The notes beneath the pieces are model-generated. The model worked only from the letters and a program-made list of their open reading frames with translations. It was not told the DNA's origin and ran no database searches. Below are positions 8,229-18,402 of a stretch of DNA of 53,132 bases, piece by piece. Made by a program: the position numbers and the translations under genes. Source of the DNA: Thiobacillus sp. 63-78 (GTDB lineage: Bacteria; Pseudomonadota; Gammaproteobacteria; Burkholderiales; Thiobacillaceae); NCBI GenBank assembly GCA_001899765.1, contig MKWM01000024.1:1-53132 (forward strand), read 5' to 3'. How positions within the stretch are numbered: position 1 is the first letter of the stretch; each line of letters begins with the position of its first letter.

Positions 8229-8577
8229 ATGGCGAAGATCAAGCTCACCAAGTCCGCAGTCGATGCGGCAAGGCCCCAGGCGCAGGCCATCGAACTGCGG
8301 GATACCGTGGTGCCCGGCTTCCTGTGCAAGATCACCCCGGCGGGCCGCAAGGTGTTCATGCTCCAATACCGCACGAACGCGGGCGAGCGCCGCAAGCCCG
8401 CCTTGGGCCAGTATGGGGAACTGACCGTCGAGCAGGCCCGCGTCATGGCGCAGGAGTGGCTGGCCGAGGTACGCCGGGGTGGCGACCCCAGCGCGGCCAA
8501 GAACGCCGCCCGAAAAGCTCCGACGATGAAGGAGTATTGCCACACCTTCATGGAGGACTATTCCAAGCAGCGCAACT
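8229..8577 (+). pseudogene. Truncated tyrosine-recombinase integrase (N-terminal part)
   Basis: About 116 codons of a phage/ICE-type integrase with the Arm-DNA-binding (DUF4102) domain: KLTKSAVDAARP, ELRDTVVPGF, GRKVFMLQYR, KPALGQYGELTVEQAR, GGDPSAAKNAARKAPTMKEY, then the first residues of the core-binding domain. After about 8577 the frame runs into a reversed DsrE fragment and loses all similarity; the catalytic domain (R-H-R-Y) is absent. ATG 8229 follows GAGGAG with good spacing, so the 5' end is intact. The enzyme cannot be active. Confidence 0.85.
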
Positions 8578-8756
8578 CGATAACGCAGCGACGGGTCGGG
8601 GGCATTGGCAGCATCTTTCGCTGGCATGATCGCGCCGTACCCGGCAATGACAGGGTGGCTTGCATCCTGGGCCACGGCACTTCCTGTCATTGCCAACCCG
8701 AGAACCAGTCCGACTAGCCAAGGAAGCATCCGCGCGCGCGCCGTGCTCGATTGCAT
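8574..8756 (-). pseudogene. DsrE-like secreted protein, 5' fragment
   Basis: Reading leftward from ATG 8756, which has GGAGA upstream, there is a signal peptide (LPWLVGLVLGLAMTGSAVA) followed by HPVIAGYGAIMPAKDAANAPDPSLRYRV. That is the start of periplasmic DsrE/DsrF-like proteins (GYG, then PDP-x-LRY-x-V). Similarity ends at about 8574, exactly where the oppositely oriented integrase fragment ends, so two truncated genes meet head to head. The DsrE core domain is missing. Identification rests on about 60 residues. Confidence 0.55.
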
Positions 8757-9193
8757 GAATCTCTCCAGTTTGCGTTGCCTGTGAACGGGAGCAATCTGCG
8801 GTGGCTTCCGTAGCCCTCATATCCCCATAGCAGCCGGATGGGCCTCAAGCGAGCCTGGCGGCGCGGGCTGGCTCCGGGGGCTTCTGCACCAGGCTGTCAA
8901 ACGGGAGCTACGGCCAGCCAAATGATGCGAAACGAATGTAGCTCCACCCCGAGCGGTCGGGCGTCCCGGCGTACCGCCGTACCGTCGTCGCGCTGTCGTG
9001 CTTCGCATTGAGCCGCGTGCCGCGTCTCCCCCTCCGGGCTTCCATCGCTGACGCCTCCGGCCCGGATTCCTAGATCCGGGCCTGCGCGCTTCGCTTGCCG
9101 TGCGGTCGGCGTGCGGGACGGCCGTTGCCTTGTCCAGCCGTCTCCCCTGACTTCATCACCTTCACCGCGACTGTAGCCCGCGCCCGTGTGCCG
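8757..9193. other. Gene-free stretch within the island
   Basis: The part next to 8757 is the leader of the truncated DsrE-like gene. The rest is very GC-rich with several frames open by composition only. It resembles the non-coding spacers common in Tn4371-like conjugative elements, but I cannot name a feature in it. Confidence 0.4.
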
Positions 9194-9643
9194 TCAAGGC
9201 GCGCAGGGCCGTGTCCTCGGCTGCGCCTGCGGGCCGCACCAACCCTGCGCTTGCCTCCTGACGGCATCAGTGTCCGGGCAGATGGCCTGAAACCGATCAA
9301 TACGCGGCAGCAGCCACTTGGAGGCAAAGGCAGGGCTGACCGTCACGGTGAGTACCCCGCTGGTCGATCCCTCCCGCAACCGTTCCATCCCCAGCGTCAA
9401 TCGGTCGAAGCCGGCACGAATGTCCGGTAGGGCGTGCTCGGCCGTCTCGGTCGGAACCAGCCGGGCCTTCCCGCTGTTGCCCCGCACGAACAGCGGCGTC
9501 CCCAGCCAGTCCTCCAGCGTGCGAACAAGTTGGCCGACGGCTGCCGGCGTCACGTTCAGTTCGGCTGCGGCTGCGGAAAAGCTCTGGTGACGGGCGCTGG
9601 CCTCAAATGCGCGCAGGGCGTTCAGATGGACGGGCGATTTCAT
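9194..9643 (-). pseudogene. LysR-family regulator, truncated after the DNA-binding domain
   Basis: The frame from ATG 9643 encodes a GcvA-like LysR N-terminus: [20 protein letters not shown], then [26 protein letters not shown] (helix-turn-helix), the linker, and the first effector-domain strand (GVLTVTVSPAFASKWLLPRI). Similarity stops near 9266, after about 126 residues, and the frame continues in unrelated GC-rich sequence to a stop at 9194. A full protein would be about 300 residues. It is divergent from the SDR gene at 9863, whose regulator it probably was. Confidence 0.8.
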
Positions 9644-9646
9644 GTC

Positions 9647-9681
9647 GATAAAGTTTTTCTTTCAGTTAGAGACACTTTATC
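9647..9681. promoter_or_regulatory. Inverted repeat in the LysR/SDR divergent promoter
   Basis: GATAAAGT at 9647-9654 is exactly complementary to ACTTTATC at 9674-9681, 19 bp apart, in the divergent region starting at the lysR start codon. LysR regulators bind such dyads to control themselves and the divergent gene. The site survives although the regulator is truncated. Confidence 0.5.
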
Positions 9682-9862
9682 TGATTTGTCGGCGGTAGAG
9701 AATCAAGGAAAAATCCGTATCCATACCAAGGGCTACCCTTCTGGAATCCCTGGGCGGCCTCCGGCGCACCGGCAAGCTAAATCACCGATACATAGTTTTT
9801 CTTGCCATCAATGTTGCCGACCATCAACCAAGTCTGCCCTCGGCAGAAGAGAGAGATTTCAC

Positions 9863-10636
9863 ATGAGCAAGCAATTTGACGGCAAGAAGCTGCTGGTCGT
9901 TGGCGGCACCAGCGGGATCGGCATGGAAACGGCCCGCACGGTACTGGCCCAAGGCGGCAGCGTGGTCATCGTGGGCAGCCGCCCGGAGAAGACCGAAGAA
10001 GCACGCAAGGCGCTTTCGGCCCTGGGGACGGTCACGGCGCTGACCGCCAACCTGTCCAGCGACGAAGGATTGGCCGAGCTGCTGAAAGCCATCGACGAGC
10101 AGCACCCCGACATTGACCTGCTGGTCAACGCCGCCGGCGTGTTCTTCCCCAAGCCGTTCCTGGAGCATTCGGACGCCGACTACGACCAGTATATGAAGTT
10201 GAACAAGGCGTTCTTCTTCATCACGCAAAGGGTCGCCGGCAATCTGGTTGCCAAGGATCGCCCTGGTGCCATCGTCAACATCGGCTCGATGTGGGCCAAG
10301 CAGGCCATCGCCGCCACGCCGTCGTCGGCCTATTCGATGGCCAAGGCCGGGTTGCATTCGCTGACCCAGCATCTGGCAATGGAACTGGCACCCAAGCACA
10401 TCCGCGTCAACGCCGTGTCGCCGGCCGTGGTCGAAACCCCGATCTACGAGGGATTCATCCCCAAGGCCGAGGTGCATGGCGCGCTGCAAGGCTTCAACGC
10501 CTTCCATCCGATCGGTCGTGTTGGCACGCCACAGGACGTTGCCGAGGTCGTCGCCTTCCTGCTCTCGGACAAGGCGGGCTGGGTCACGGGCGCGACCTGG
10601 GACGTGGACGGCGGCGTGATGGCCGGTCGCAACTGA
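9863..10636 (+). CDS. Short-chain dehydrogenase/reductase
   Basis: A 257-residue classical SDR, NAD(P)-dependent. It has the Rossmann motif GGTSGIG near residue 13, the NAA(G) motif near 90 ([10 protein letters not shown]), a catalytic serine in IGSMWAKQ, the YSMAK active-site motif with Tyr and Lys near 156-160, and [11 protein letters not shown] after it. The substrate is unknown. ATG 9863 is the start of conserved sequence, preceded by AGAGAGA. It begins a same-strand run with the small ABM-like gene and the cupin, downstream of a LysR-type operator whose regulator is broken. Confidence 0.88.
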   Translation: MSKQFDGKKLLVVGGTSGIGMETARTVLAQGGSVVIVGSRPEKTEEARKALSALGTVTALTANLSSDEGLAELLKAIDEQHPDIDLLVNAAGVFFPKPFLEHSDADYDQYMKLNKAFFFITQRVAGNLVAKDRPGAIVNIGSMWAKQAIAATPSSAYSMAKAGLHSLTQHLAMELAPKHIRVNAVSPAVVETPIYEGFIPKAEVHGALQGFNAFHPIGRVGTPQDVAEVVAFLLSDKAGWVTGATWDVDGGVMAGRN

Positions 10637-10711
10637 TGCACGGCGGGCAAGCAATCGACGCTTGCCCTGTCCGCGCATGTTTTATCCACCTGTCAGCAAG
10701 GAGAAATGCAC

Positions 10712-10993
10712 ATGGTCTATCTGCAAATCACGCTCAAGATCGCCGAGGCCAATCGGGCCGCTGCCGCCGGCATCTACCAGAAATACAAGGGGCCGTTCCT
10801 CGATACGATCGCGGGCGCAAAAAGCAAGGAACTGCTGGTACGCAACGAGGACGTACAGGTGCTGCATGGCTTCGTCAGCCAGGAGGATGCGAGCGCCTAC
10901 CTCCAGAGCGAGTTGTTTACCACCGACGTGGTGGCCGGCCTGAAGCCGCTGCTCGATGCAGACCCTGAAGTTCGCATCTATCAGGTTGCTTGA
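10712..10993 (+). CDS. Small ABM-like dimeric alpha-beta barrel protein
   Basis: A 93-residue protein, MVYLQITLKI then AAAAGIYQKYKGPFLDTI, KSKELLVRNEDVQVLHGF and YLQSELF. Size and strand pattern suit the antibiotic-biosynthesis-monooxygenase/EthD-like ferredoxin fold, small dimeric proteins often paired with oxidoreductases. No catalytic residue can be assigned. AAGGAG at 10698-10703 is eight bases from ATG 10712 but only two from ATG 10706, so 10712 is chosen. It follows the SDR gene by 75 bp. Confidence 0.6.
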   Translation: MVYLQITLKIAEANRAAAAGIYQKYKGPFLDTIAGAKSKELLVRNEDVQVLHGFVSQEDASAYLQSELFTTDVVAGLKPLLDADPEVRIYQVA

Positions 10994-11108
10994 TGCCTCG
11001 CTGTTGCCGGGTGCGCCGATTGCACACCCGGCATCATTCCTCCAGAGAACGTGGACTGGCCCGCGATTCGGGCCTATCCGCGTCCCTGCCGTGACAGGAA
11101 CGATACCA

Positions 11109-11537
11109 ATGCGCCTCAATGCCGATTTTTCGCGCCGCGCCATCGTGACGCCCGAGCAGTATCAGTGGGTGGCTTCTCCCCAAAGTGGCGTCGAAAGGGT
11201 GATGCTCGACCGCGTGGGCGAGGAAAAAGCCCGAGCCACCAGCATCGTGCGCTATGCGCCGGGTTCCTGGTTCCCGCAGCACCCGCATCCGGGTGGCGAA
11301 GAAATCCTTGTGCTGTCGGGCACGCTCTCCGAAGACGACGCGCACTATCCGGCGGGTTGGTACATGCGCAATCCTCCCGGCTCCAGCCACCAGCCCGCCA
11401 GTGGCGAAGGTGCGGTCATCTTCGTCAAGCTCTGGCAGATGCAGCCGGACGAACGCCGCAGTGTGCGTATCGACACACACGACCCGAACGCATGTCCTGC
11501 TGGCCGTTCCACCCCAGCTCGCGGTCAACAGCATTGA
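11109..11537 (+). CDS. ChrR-like cupin protein, probably truncated at its C-terminus
   Basis: A 142-residue frame with one cupin domain: MLDRVGEEKARATSIVRYAPGS, HPHPGGEEILVLSGTLSEDD and PPGSSHQPASGEGAVIFVKLWQM. The H-x-H-x5-E metal-binding pattern and the later histidine are present. It resembles the metal-binding cupin of ChrR-type anti-sigma proteins and their stand-alone relatives. After RRSVRIDTHDPNA near residue 128 the sequence turns into unrelated residues, and in another frame the same DNA becomes an amine-oxidase fragment, so a deletion has joined two genes here. The single cupin may still fold. Confidence 0.65.
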   Translation: MRLNADFSRRAIVTPEQYQWVASPQSGVERVMLDRVGEEKARATSIVRYAPGSWFPQHPHPGGEEILVLSGTLSEDDAHYPAGWYMRNPPGSSHQPASGEGAVIFVKLWQMQPDERRSVRIDTHDPNACPAGRSTPARGQQH

Positions 11538-12105
11538 GTTTGCGCCGGCCTTGCCCGATGCGTTGCTGCGGAAATGGCAAGCGTGCGGCACATGGATGGC
11601 CCCCCATGCCAAGTATGTTGCCGTCTATGACACTCCGTTCTGGCGCGAGCAGGGGCTTTCCGGCGAGGCGCGCAGCGCCGTCGGGCCGATGGGGGAAATA
11701 CACGACGCCTCATCCGGGGACGGCGACGCCGCGCTGTTCGGATTCCTGGGCGTGCCTGCGCATGTGCGGCGTCAGGCACCGGAGGCGGTCTTGCTTGCCC
11801 ACTGTCGCGCCCAGCTTGTTCGCCTCTTCGGAGAACAAGCGGCGCAGCCGAAGGCGGAAATCCTGAAGGATTGGGCCAGCGACCCCCACACGGCGGTTCC
11901 CGGCGACGGGAACCCGGATCTCAACCACCCGGTTCCACCGCCTGCAACAGCGTCTGCCGCACCTTGGGAAAACCGGCTCATCGGCATCGCCAGCGAATGG
12001 TCGCCGAACTTCTCCGGCTACGTGGCCGGAGCTATAGAAGCAGCCCGTCTCGGGGTTGAAACACTGCTTCTCCCAACACGGCAGCGTCCAGCCGTTCTGA
12101 ATTGA
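11490..12105 (+). pseudogene. Flavin amine oxidase, C-terminal fragment
   Basis: In a different frame from the cupin, codons from about 11490 encode the last part of a flavin-containing monoamine-oxidase-family protein: LAVPPQLAVNSIEFAPALPD, TWMAPHAKYVAVYDTPFWR, and near the end IGIASEWSPNFSGYVAGAIE, the FAD-binding motif close to the C-terminus of this family. The N-terminal Rossmann domain is missing, so it is inactive. It ends 16 bp before the alcohol dehydrogenase start. Confidence 0.75.
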
Positions 12106-12121
12106 TGTTGGAGTGATGACC

Positions 12122-13141
12122 ATGAAGACCACCTACCGCGCAATGCAAGTGACCCGGCCCGGTGTCCTTGAACTGGTGGAGCGTCCCATGCCTGCGCCCG
12201 GTATGGGCGAAGTGCTGATCGAGGTCGAAGCCTGCGGCATCTGCGGCGCCGATGCCAGCGACATTGAGCGGGCCGATCCCGCCCTGCAACCCCCGCGCGT
12301 ACCCGGCCATGAGGTGGTCGGGCGCATCGCGGCGCTTGGCGAGCACACCCCTTCCATCTGGAAAGTGGGACAGCGCGTGGGTGTGGGCCGACTCGGTGGT
12401 CACTGTGGCGAGTGCGTCCAGTGCCGGCAGGGCCACTTCCAGCTTTGTCTCGACCAGCCCATCACCGGGGCGAGCCGCGACGGTGGCTATGCCGAAATGA
12501 TGCTGGCGCGCGCTACCGGCCTGGTGTCGATACCGGACGAACTCGATGCCGAGGCAGCCGCACCGATCCTGTGCGCCGGCATCGCTACCTTCAATGCGCT
12601 CAAGAAGTGCGGTGCGCAGGCTGGGGACACGGTAGCGGTGCTGGGCATCGGCGGGCTGGGGCACATGGCGCTCCAGTACGCGCGCCGCATGGGGTTCCGG
12701 GTGGTCGCCATCGGGCGTGGCCGCGACATCGCGGAAGACGCGCTGAAGCTGGGTGCCCATCTCTATATCAACACCCATCAGGAAGACGCCACGGCCAAGC
12801 TCAAGAGCATGGGGGGTGCCCAAGCCATCGTATCCATGATCGACCATGCCGAAACGGTGTCGGCGCTCTTGGCCGGCCTGGCACCCGAAGGACGGCTGGT
12901 GGTGCTCAATCCCGGCAAGGAGCCGCTGACAGTCCCCGCAGGTCTGTTGGTCGGCGGCCAACGAAGCATTCTTGGTTCGATCACCGGCACGCCCTACGAC
13001 AACGAGAAGACTCTGAACTTCAGCGTGCTGGCGGACGTGCGCCCTTGGATAGAAACCATGCCACTGGAAAAAGCCCAGGACGCTTACCAGCGGATGAAGT
13101 CCGGTGACGTCAGGTATCGCATGGTACTGACCATGCGCTAG
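12122..13141 (+). CDS. Zinc-dependent alcohol dehydrogenase (MDR superfamily)
   Basis: A 339-residue medium-chain dehydrogenase. Visible are the catalytic zinc site (CGICGAD near 38 and GHE near 65), the structural-zinc cysteines (GECVQC and the following CLD), and the NAD-binding GIGGLGHMALQYA motif near 178. It oxidises alcohols or reduces aldehydes with NAD(P)H; the substrate is unknown. TTGGAG at 12108-12113 is eight bases from ATG 12122, which is preferred over ATG 12116. Cupin, amine-oxidase remnant and this gene run in one direction. Confidence 0.88.
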   Translation: MKTTYRAMQVTRPGVLELVERPMPAPGMGEVLIEVEACGICGADASDIERADPALQPPRVPGHEVVGRIAALGEHTPSIWKVGQRVGVGRLGGHCGECVQCRQGHFQLCLDQPITGASRDGGYAEMMLARATGLVSIPDELDAEAAAPILCAGIATFNALKKCGAQAGDTVAVLGIGGLGHMALQYARRMGFRVVAIGRGRDIAEDALKLGAHLYINTHQEDATAKLKSMGGAQAIVSMIDHAETVSALLAGLAPEGRLVVLNPGKEPLTVPAGLLVGGQRSILGSITGTPYDNEKTLNFSVLADVRPWIETMPLEKAQDAYQRMKSGDVRYRMVLTMR

Positions 13142-13384
13142 TTGAATCGAAGCTGCACGAACCCGTTGACCTGGCACGCATCCGTGCATCCAAAGTTTCA
13201 CTTAATGCACGCCGGGTACGCTTTGCAAGTTTGCGTAGCGGGCAGTGGTTCCCGCAAATGGAGAAGCTATACGTCCCAGCGCCAGCATCGGCATTCCTCT
13301 GGTGGAAATGCCTCGGCACGTTTTACAGAACAGCGAAGTACCCCGGCGTCATGGAAAAGCCACAAGGGACATTTCGCCCATCAC

Positions 13385-14641
13385 ATGAATCGTTATTCTT
13401 CCCCCGAGTCCACCATGCCAAGCACCAGCGCCGCCTCAGTGAATACCACCTCTCTTGAACTTTCCGAGCGCGAGCAACGCGGCAACATCATCCGCCTTAC
13501 TCTGGCGCAAGCGTTGGCCGGCGCGAACTCGGTGGTGGTCTATGCTACTGGCGCGATCATTGGCCACATGCTGGCCCCGAACAAGACGCTGGCAACCCTG
13601 CCGATCTCCATCTTCGTGGTTGGCATGGCGGCGTGCATCCTGCCGGCAGGGAGCATCGCCCGTCGCCATGGTCGCCGCGCCGCATTTCTGGCCGGCACCG
13701 GCTGCGGCGTGTTGACCGGGCTGCTGGCAGCAGTCGCAGTGGTGTTGGGATCGTTCTGGCTGTTCTGTCTGGCAACCTTCTTTGGCGGTGCCTACGCGGC
13801 CGTGGTGCTGTCCTTCCGTTTCGCCGCCGCTGATGGCGTCGATGCCCCACGGCGAGCGCGTGCGCTGTCCTTCGTGATGGGTGGCGGCGTGGTGGCTGGC
13901 GTCGTGGGGCCGCAGTTGGTGACTTACACCATGTACCTGTGGCCGGCGCATATGTTCGCCGCCACTTTCGTCGCGCAAGCGGCCGTGGCTGCGCTATCGG
14001 CCATCGTGCTGCTGGGGGTTCGCCTGCCAATGCCAAGCGCCGAGGAAGTGGCGTCGGGGCGTCCATTAGGCACGATCGCACGCCAGCCGCTGTTCATCAC
14101 TGCGGTGATCTGCGGGGCGGTGTCATACATGCTGATGAACTTCCTGATGACCGCCGCGCCCCTGGCAATGCAGATGTGCGGTCACTCGCAGGAAAGTTCC
14201 AACCTTGGCCTGCAATGGCACGTCATTGCCATGTACGCCCCCAGCTTCTTTACCGGAAGATTGATAACGCGCTTTGGTGCTGGCCGCATCGTGGCAGCAG
14301 GGTTGCTGCTCACCGGCCTGTCTGCCGCCGTGGGTCTGATGGGAATCGATATTGCCCACTTCTGGCTGACCCTGATCCTGCTCGGGGTCGGTTGGAACTT
14401 CGGCTTCATTGGCGCTTCCGCACTGGTGCTTGAGTGCCATCGCCCGGAGGAAAAGACCCGTGTGCAATCGCTCAACGACTTCATCGTCTTCGGCACGATG
14501 GCCGTGGGTTCGTTTGCCTCGGGCGGCCTGCTGGCCGTCTATGACTGGAACATGGTGCTGTGGGTGTCGTTCGCGCCGCTGGTGCTGGCGATAGCGGCAT
14601 TGATGCTGGCACGGCCAACAAGATCTATCGCCACTGATTGA
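13385..14641 (+). CDS. MFS transporter
   Basis: A 418-residue inner-membrane protein with about 12 hydrophobic segments and the MFS loop 2-3 motif (GSIARRHGRRAAFLAG). A second RFGAGRIVAAG loop begins the C-terminal half. The fold suits export or import of small organic compounds; the substrate cannot be read. The start is uncertain: ATG 13385 and ATG 13415 are both possible and neither has a strong Shine-Dalgarno. The 243 bp before it hold no gene I recognise. Confidence 0.85.
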   Translation: MNRYSSPESTMPSTSAASVNTTSLELSEREQRGNIIRLTLAQALAGANSVVVYATGAIIGHMLAPNKTLATLPISIFVVGMAACILPAGSIARRHGRRAAFLAGTGCGVLTGLLAAVAVVLGSFWLFCLATFFGGAYAAVVLSFRFAAADGVDAPRRARALSFVMGGGVVAGVVGPQLVTYTMYLWPAHMFAATFVAQAAVAALSAIVLLGVRLPMPSAEEVASGRPLGTIARQPLFITAVICGAVSYMLMNFLMTAAPLAMQMCGHSQESSNLGLQWHVIAMYAPSFFTGRLITRFGAGRIVAAGLLLTGLSAAVGLMGIDIAHFWLTLILLGVGWNFGFIGASALVLECHRPEEKTRVQSLNDFIVFGTMAVGSFASGGLLAVYDWNMVLWVSFAPLVLAIAALMLARPTRSIATD

Positions 14642-14719
14642 AGAACATGGCCGCGCGATGCCTCAGTCGTATTCGGCTGGAAACACCGATCAACTCCAAT
14701 CCACAAGAGAGAAGCAACG

Positions 14720-15238
14720 ATGGCCAACGCAAGAGTAAAGCCCTGGCAGGATGGCGATGCCGCCCCCGCCGAACTTCTGGAAAGCATGCAGGCGCGTCGC
14801 CCGAACGGCGAGCTCATCGGTATCGACCGCGTCCTGCTCAAGAGCTTCCCGCTGGCGACGGGATGGAACGGCCTGCTTGGCCGGGTACGGGCCGAATTCG
14901 AGCTGGCTCTCGAATACCGGGAACTCATCATGTGCCGCGTGGCGGTGCTCAACCGCGCCGAGTTCGAGTGGAATGTTCACAAGCCGGCTTACCTCCAGGC
15001 AGGTGGCACGCTGGAAAAATGCGAAGCACTGCGCAAGGACGATATTGCACCGCTGTTCGACGAGAAGGAGCGAGTGCTGCTGGCATTGACAGACCAGTCC
15101 ACCCGCAATGTCGAAGTCGATGAGTCTGTCATCGAGAAAATCAAGTCGATTTTCGGAGAGCAGCAGACCGTGGAAGCCGTCGCGACGGTCGCCGCTTACA
15201 ACATGGTGTCGCGCTTTCTTGTCGCCCTTGCGATTTGA
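14720..15238 (+). CDS. Carboxymuconolactone-decarboxylase family (AhpD-like) protein
   Basis: A 172-residue helical protein of the CMD family, with ALEYRELIMCRVAVLNRAEFEWNVHKPAYLQAGGT in the core. Here the AhpD CxxC active site is replaced by a RAEFEWNVH segment that keeps the histidine, as in many CMD relatives without peroxidase activity. Its function may be in peroxide or electrophile detoxification, given thioredoxin reductase downstream. GAGAGAAGC precedes ATG 14720. It follows the MFS gene by 78 bp. Confidence 0.8.
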   Translation: MANARVKPWQDGDAAPAELLESMQARRPNGELIGIDRVLLKSFPLATGWNGLLGRVRAEFELALEYRELIMCRVAVLNRAEFEWNVHKPAYLQAGGTLEKCEALRKDDIAPLFDEKERVLLALTDQSTRNVEVDESVIEKIKSIFGEQQTVEAVATVAAYNMVSRFLVALAI

Positions 15239-15276
15239 GCCGTCCGATGCTCGGCCAAACATCCCTCGCTGACTAA

Positions 15277-16263
<987 letters not shown>

Positions 16264-16272
16264 TGGTGGAGA

Positions 16273-16308
16273 CGCTGGCAGCGTGGCCTACATAGCCGGC
16301 TGCCAGCG
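16273..16308. terminator. Hairpin between convergent trxB and histidine kinase
   Basis: CGCTGGCAGC at 16273-16282 pairs perfectly with 16299-16308. It sits between two convergent genes and probably ends transcription from one or both sides, though a T-run is lacking. Confidence 0.5.
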
Positions 16309-16324
16309 CCGCTGACAATACGGT

Positions 16325-17653
16325 TCAACACAACGGGACAAGAAGCTCGGCGACCAATCCGCCGCTTTCTCCGGGCTTCATGTCCAGTCGTCCCCCGAAG
16401 CGTTCGACGATGGCCCGGACGATGGAGATTCCCAAGCCCGCGCCATCATTGTGCTGCCACCCTTGATCCCCGCGCCAGAAGCGTTGCCCGATTTGCTTGG
16501 TTTGCTCCGCGCTCAGGCCGGGGCCGCGGTCAGCCACTTCCAGACGGCAGTATCCGGTGGTGCCATTGAAATCCGCGCGCAGTTCGACGGTGCTGCCTGG
16601 CGGCGAGTAGCGCAAGGCGTTGTCCACCAGATTGCGAACCGCAATTTCCAGCATTGACCTTGGGATGGGGGTGCCTGCATCGACCCCTTCGGAGAAGATC
16701 GTCAGTCGCTTGCGGGAATCATCGCCATTCTGCGCAGCAATGCCGTTGATGACTTCCATGACCGAAGTGCAATCGTCTCCTTCGCTGATGGATGCCTCCG
16801 CGCGCACAAGCACCATCATCTGATCCAACGTCCGACGCAGGCGCTTCACGCCTTCATCTGCGCTGGCAAGCGAAGCTGCCACGTCTTCGCCTTCGCTGAT
16901 TCGGGCAACTTGCAGATGCGTGTCGATCACCGTCAACGGCGTTCGCAGCTCGTGTGCTGCCGCGTCAGTAAACGCCCGCTGGTTGGACAATGCCCGGGCC
17001 AAACGCCTCAGCAGACCATTCATCGCGTCCAGAACCGGGCGCAGTTCCGAAGGCGAATGGCTCACCGCAATCGGTGAGGTGTCATCCGCATGTTTGGCGC
17101 GCAACTGCTGGGACAGGGCTTTCAGCGGGGACAATCCCCGCCCGATGCCGATCCAAAGCGCCGCCAGGCCACCAAAGAAGGCAATCAGGAATGGCAGCCC
17201 GGCGGCGCCAAGCAATTCATTGATGAGCGTGTCCCGCTGGTCGATGCGATCCGCCGTAGTTATCTGATAGCCATTGGCTCGAAGGACATAGATCCTCCAC
17301 TCGTGCCCCATCACCTCCCGCGTACTGAAGCCTGCGGGCAATGCCTCGAACTCCGAATGCGGCCCGGTCGTCGTTCGGGCCAAGACCTCTCCGTGCAAGG
17401 ATCGGATTTCGCAGGCGATGCCGTCCTTTCCGCTGACGCGCACGGCCTCGGTGAAGTCGGAGGCTGCCGAGTTCGGTGCCAGCGCAGCGCGTTCAAGAAG
17501 CCCTGACACCATGCGCGCCGACATGGCGAGACGACCATCGAGGGTTTGGTCAAGATTGGCGTGGACGCCACGCATCATCAAGGTCGCGGCGGCTCCCCAC
17601 AGGAGAATCAGCGAGAAGCCAGCAATCAGCACTGCTCGAAGACGAAGGCTCAT
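16325..17653 (-). CDS. Sensor histidine kinase, QseC-like
   Basis: A 442-residue membrane kinase with a transmembrane segment near residues 6-27, a periplasmic region to about 150, a second membrane segment near 153-171, a HAMP-like linker, the phospho-acceptor motif AAAHELRTPL with His234, then NLVDNALRYSP (N box), DRGPGLS (G1) and GAGLGISIVRAIVE (G2). The ATG at 17653 overlaps the regulator's TGA (ATGA), so it is co-translated with it. The signal is unknown; the divergent dsb genes suggest periplasmic thiol or oxidant stress. Confidence 0.92.
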   Translation of the reverse strand: MSLRLRAVLIAGFSLILLWGAAATLMMRGVHANLDQTLDGRLAMSARMVSGLLERAALAPNSAASDFTEAVRVSGKDGIACEIRSLHGEVLARTTTGPHSEFEALPAGFSTREVMGHEWRIYVLRANGYQITTADRIDQRDTLINELLGAAGLPFLIAFFGGLAALWIGIGRGLSPLKALSQQLRAKHADDTSPIAVSHSPSELRPVLDAMNGLLRRLARALSNQRAFTDAAAHELRTPLTVIDTHLQVARISEGEDVAASLASADEGVKRLRRTLDQMMVLVRAEASISEGDDCTSVMEVINGIAAQNGDDSRKRLTIFSEGVDAGTPIPRSMLEIAVRNLVDNALRYSPPGSTVELRADFNGTTGYCRLEVADRGPGLSAEQTKQIGQRFWRGDQGWQHNDGAGLGISIVRAIVERFGGRLDMKPGESGGLVAELLVPLC

Positions 17654-18318
17654 GTCGTTGGCCTCCATCCCAGGCGGTAGCCAAGCCCGCGCGTAGTCTC
17701 GATTGCGTCGGCTCCCAACTTGCGCCGGATGTTGTGGATATGCACGTTGATGGCGTTGCTACTGACTTCTTCATTCAAGCCGTACAGGCGTTCGTTCAGA
17801 AGATCGGGAGATACCCAGCGGCCATCCGCGCTGGCCAAGTGCGCCAGAAGATCGACCTCCCGGCGCGACAACGTGACGGACTCCCCATCCAGCCAGGCCA
17901 GCCCACTCTCAGGCTCCAGGCGCAAGGGGCCAGCCACGATCACCTGTGCGGCACGCCCTTGCGTTCGCCTGACCAGCGCATGCAATCGGGCCGCGAGTTC
18001 CCGGAGGTCGAACGGCTTGACCATGTAGTCATCTGCGCCCCCATGCAACCCTTTCAGTTTGTGCTCGATCGCATCGCGCGCGGTGAGGATCAAGACAGGA
18101 AGATGAGGCTCGAAGGCGCGGATGTTGGCGAGCAAATCCATTCCATCGCGGTCAGGAAGACCAAGATCAAGCACTACGGCATGGAAGGTTTCTTCCTTGT
18201 GGCTGGCTTCCGCTGCCTGTGCCGTACCGACATGGCGAGCCTCGATGCCGTGCTTGTGCAAGCCGGCCACGATGCCCTTGCCGATCAGTACGTCATCCTC
18301 GACCACCAACACCCTCAT
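17650..18318 (-). CDS. OmpR-family response regulator
   Basis: A 222-residue regulator with a receiver domain (EDDV acidic pocket at 7-10, phospho-acceptor Asp51 in LDLGLPDRDG, LTARD and KPF) and a winged-helix C-terminal domain ending NVHIHNIRRKLGADAIETTRGLGYRL. It resembles QseB/TctD/PmrA types. It is first in an operon with its kinase and divergent from dsbD, whose promoter region it probably controls. Confidence 0.93.
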   Translation of the reverse strand: MRVLVVEDDVLIGKGIVAGLHKHGIEARHVGTAQAAEASHKEETFHAVVLDLGLPDRDGMDLLANIRAFEPHLPVLILTARDAIEHKLKGLHGGADDYMVKPFDLRELAARLHALVRRTQGRAAQVIVAGPLRLEPESGLAWLDGESVTLSRREVDLLAHLASADGRWVSPDLLNERLYGLNEEVSSNAINVHIHNIRRKLGADAIETTRGLGYRLGWRPTT

Positions 18319-18402
18319 TTCCGCTCCACCTTGCCACGATCAAACGGTCATGTTAGGCCAGAAACCCATCTCGCGTCAGCGAATGAATAAGCCTCCGCAG
18401 CA

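Noticed and set aside
13142..13384. A gene fragment between the alcohol dehydrogenase and the MFS transporter
   Set aside because: Two frames are open but neither shows a recognisable motif or conserved start.
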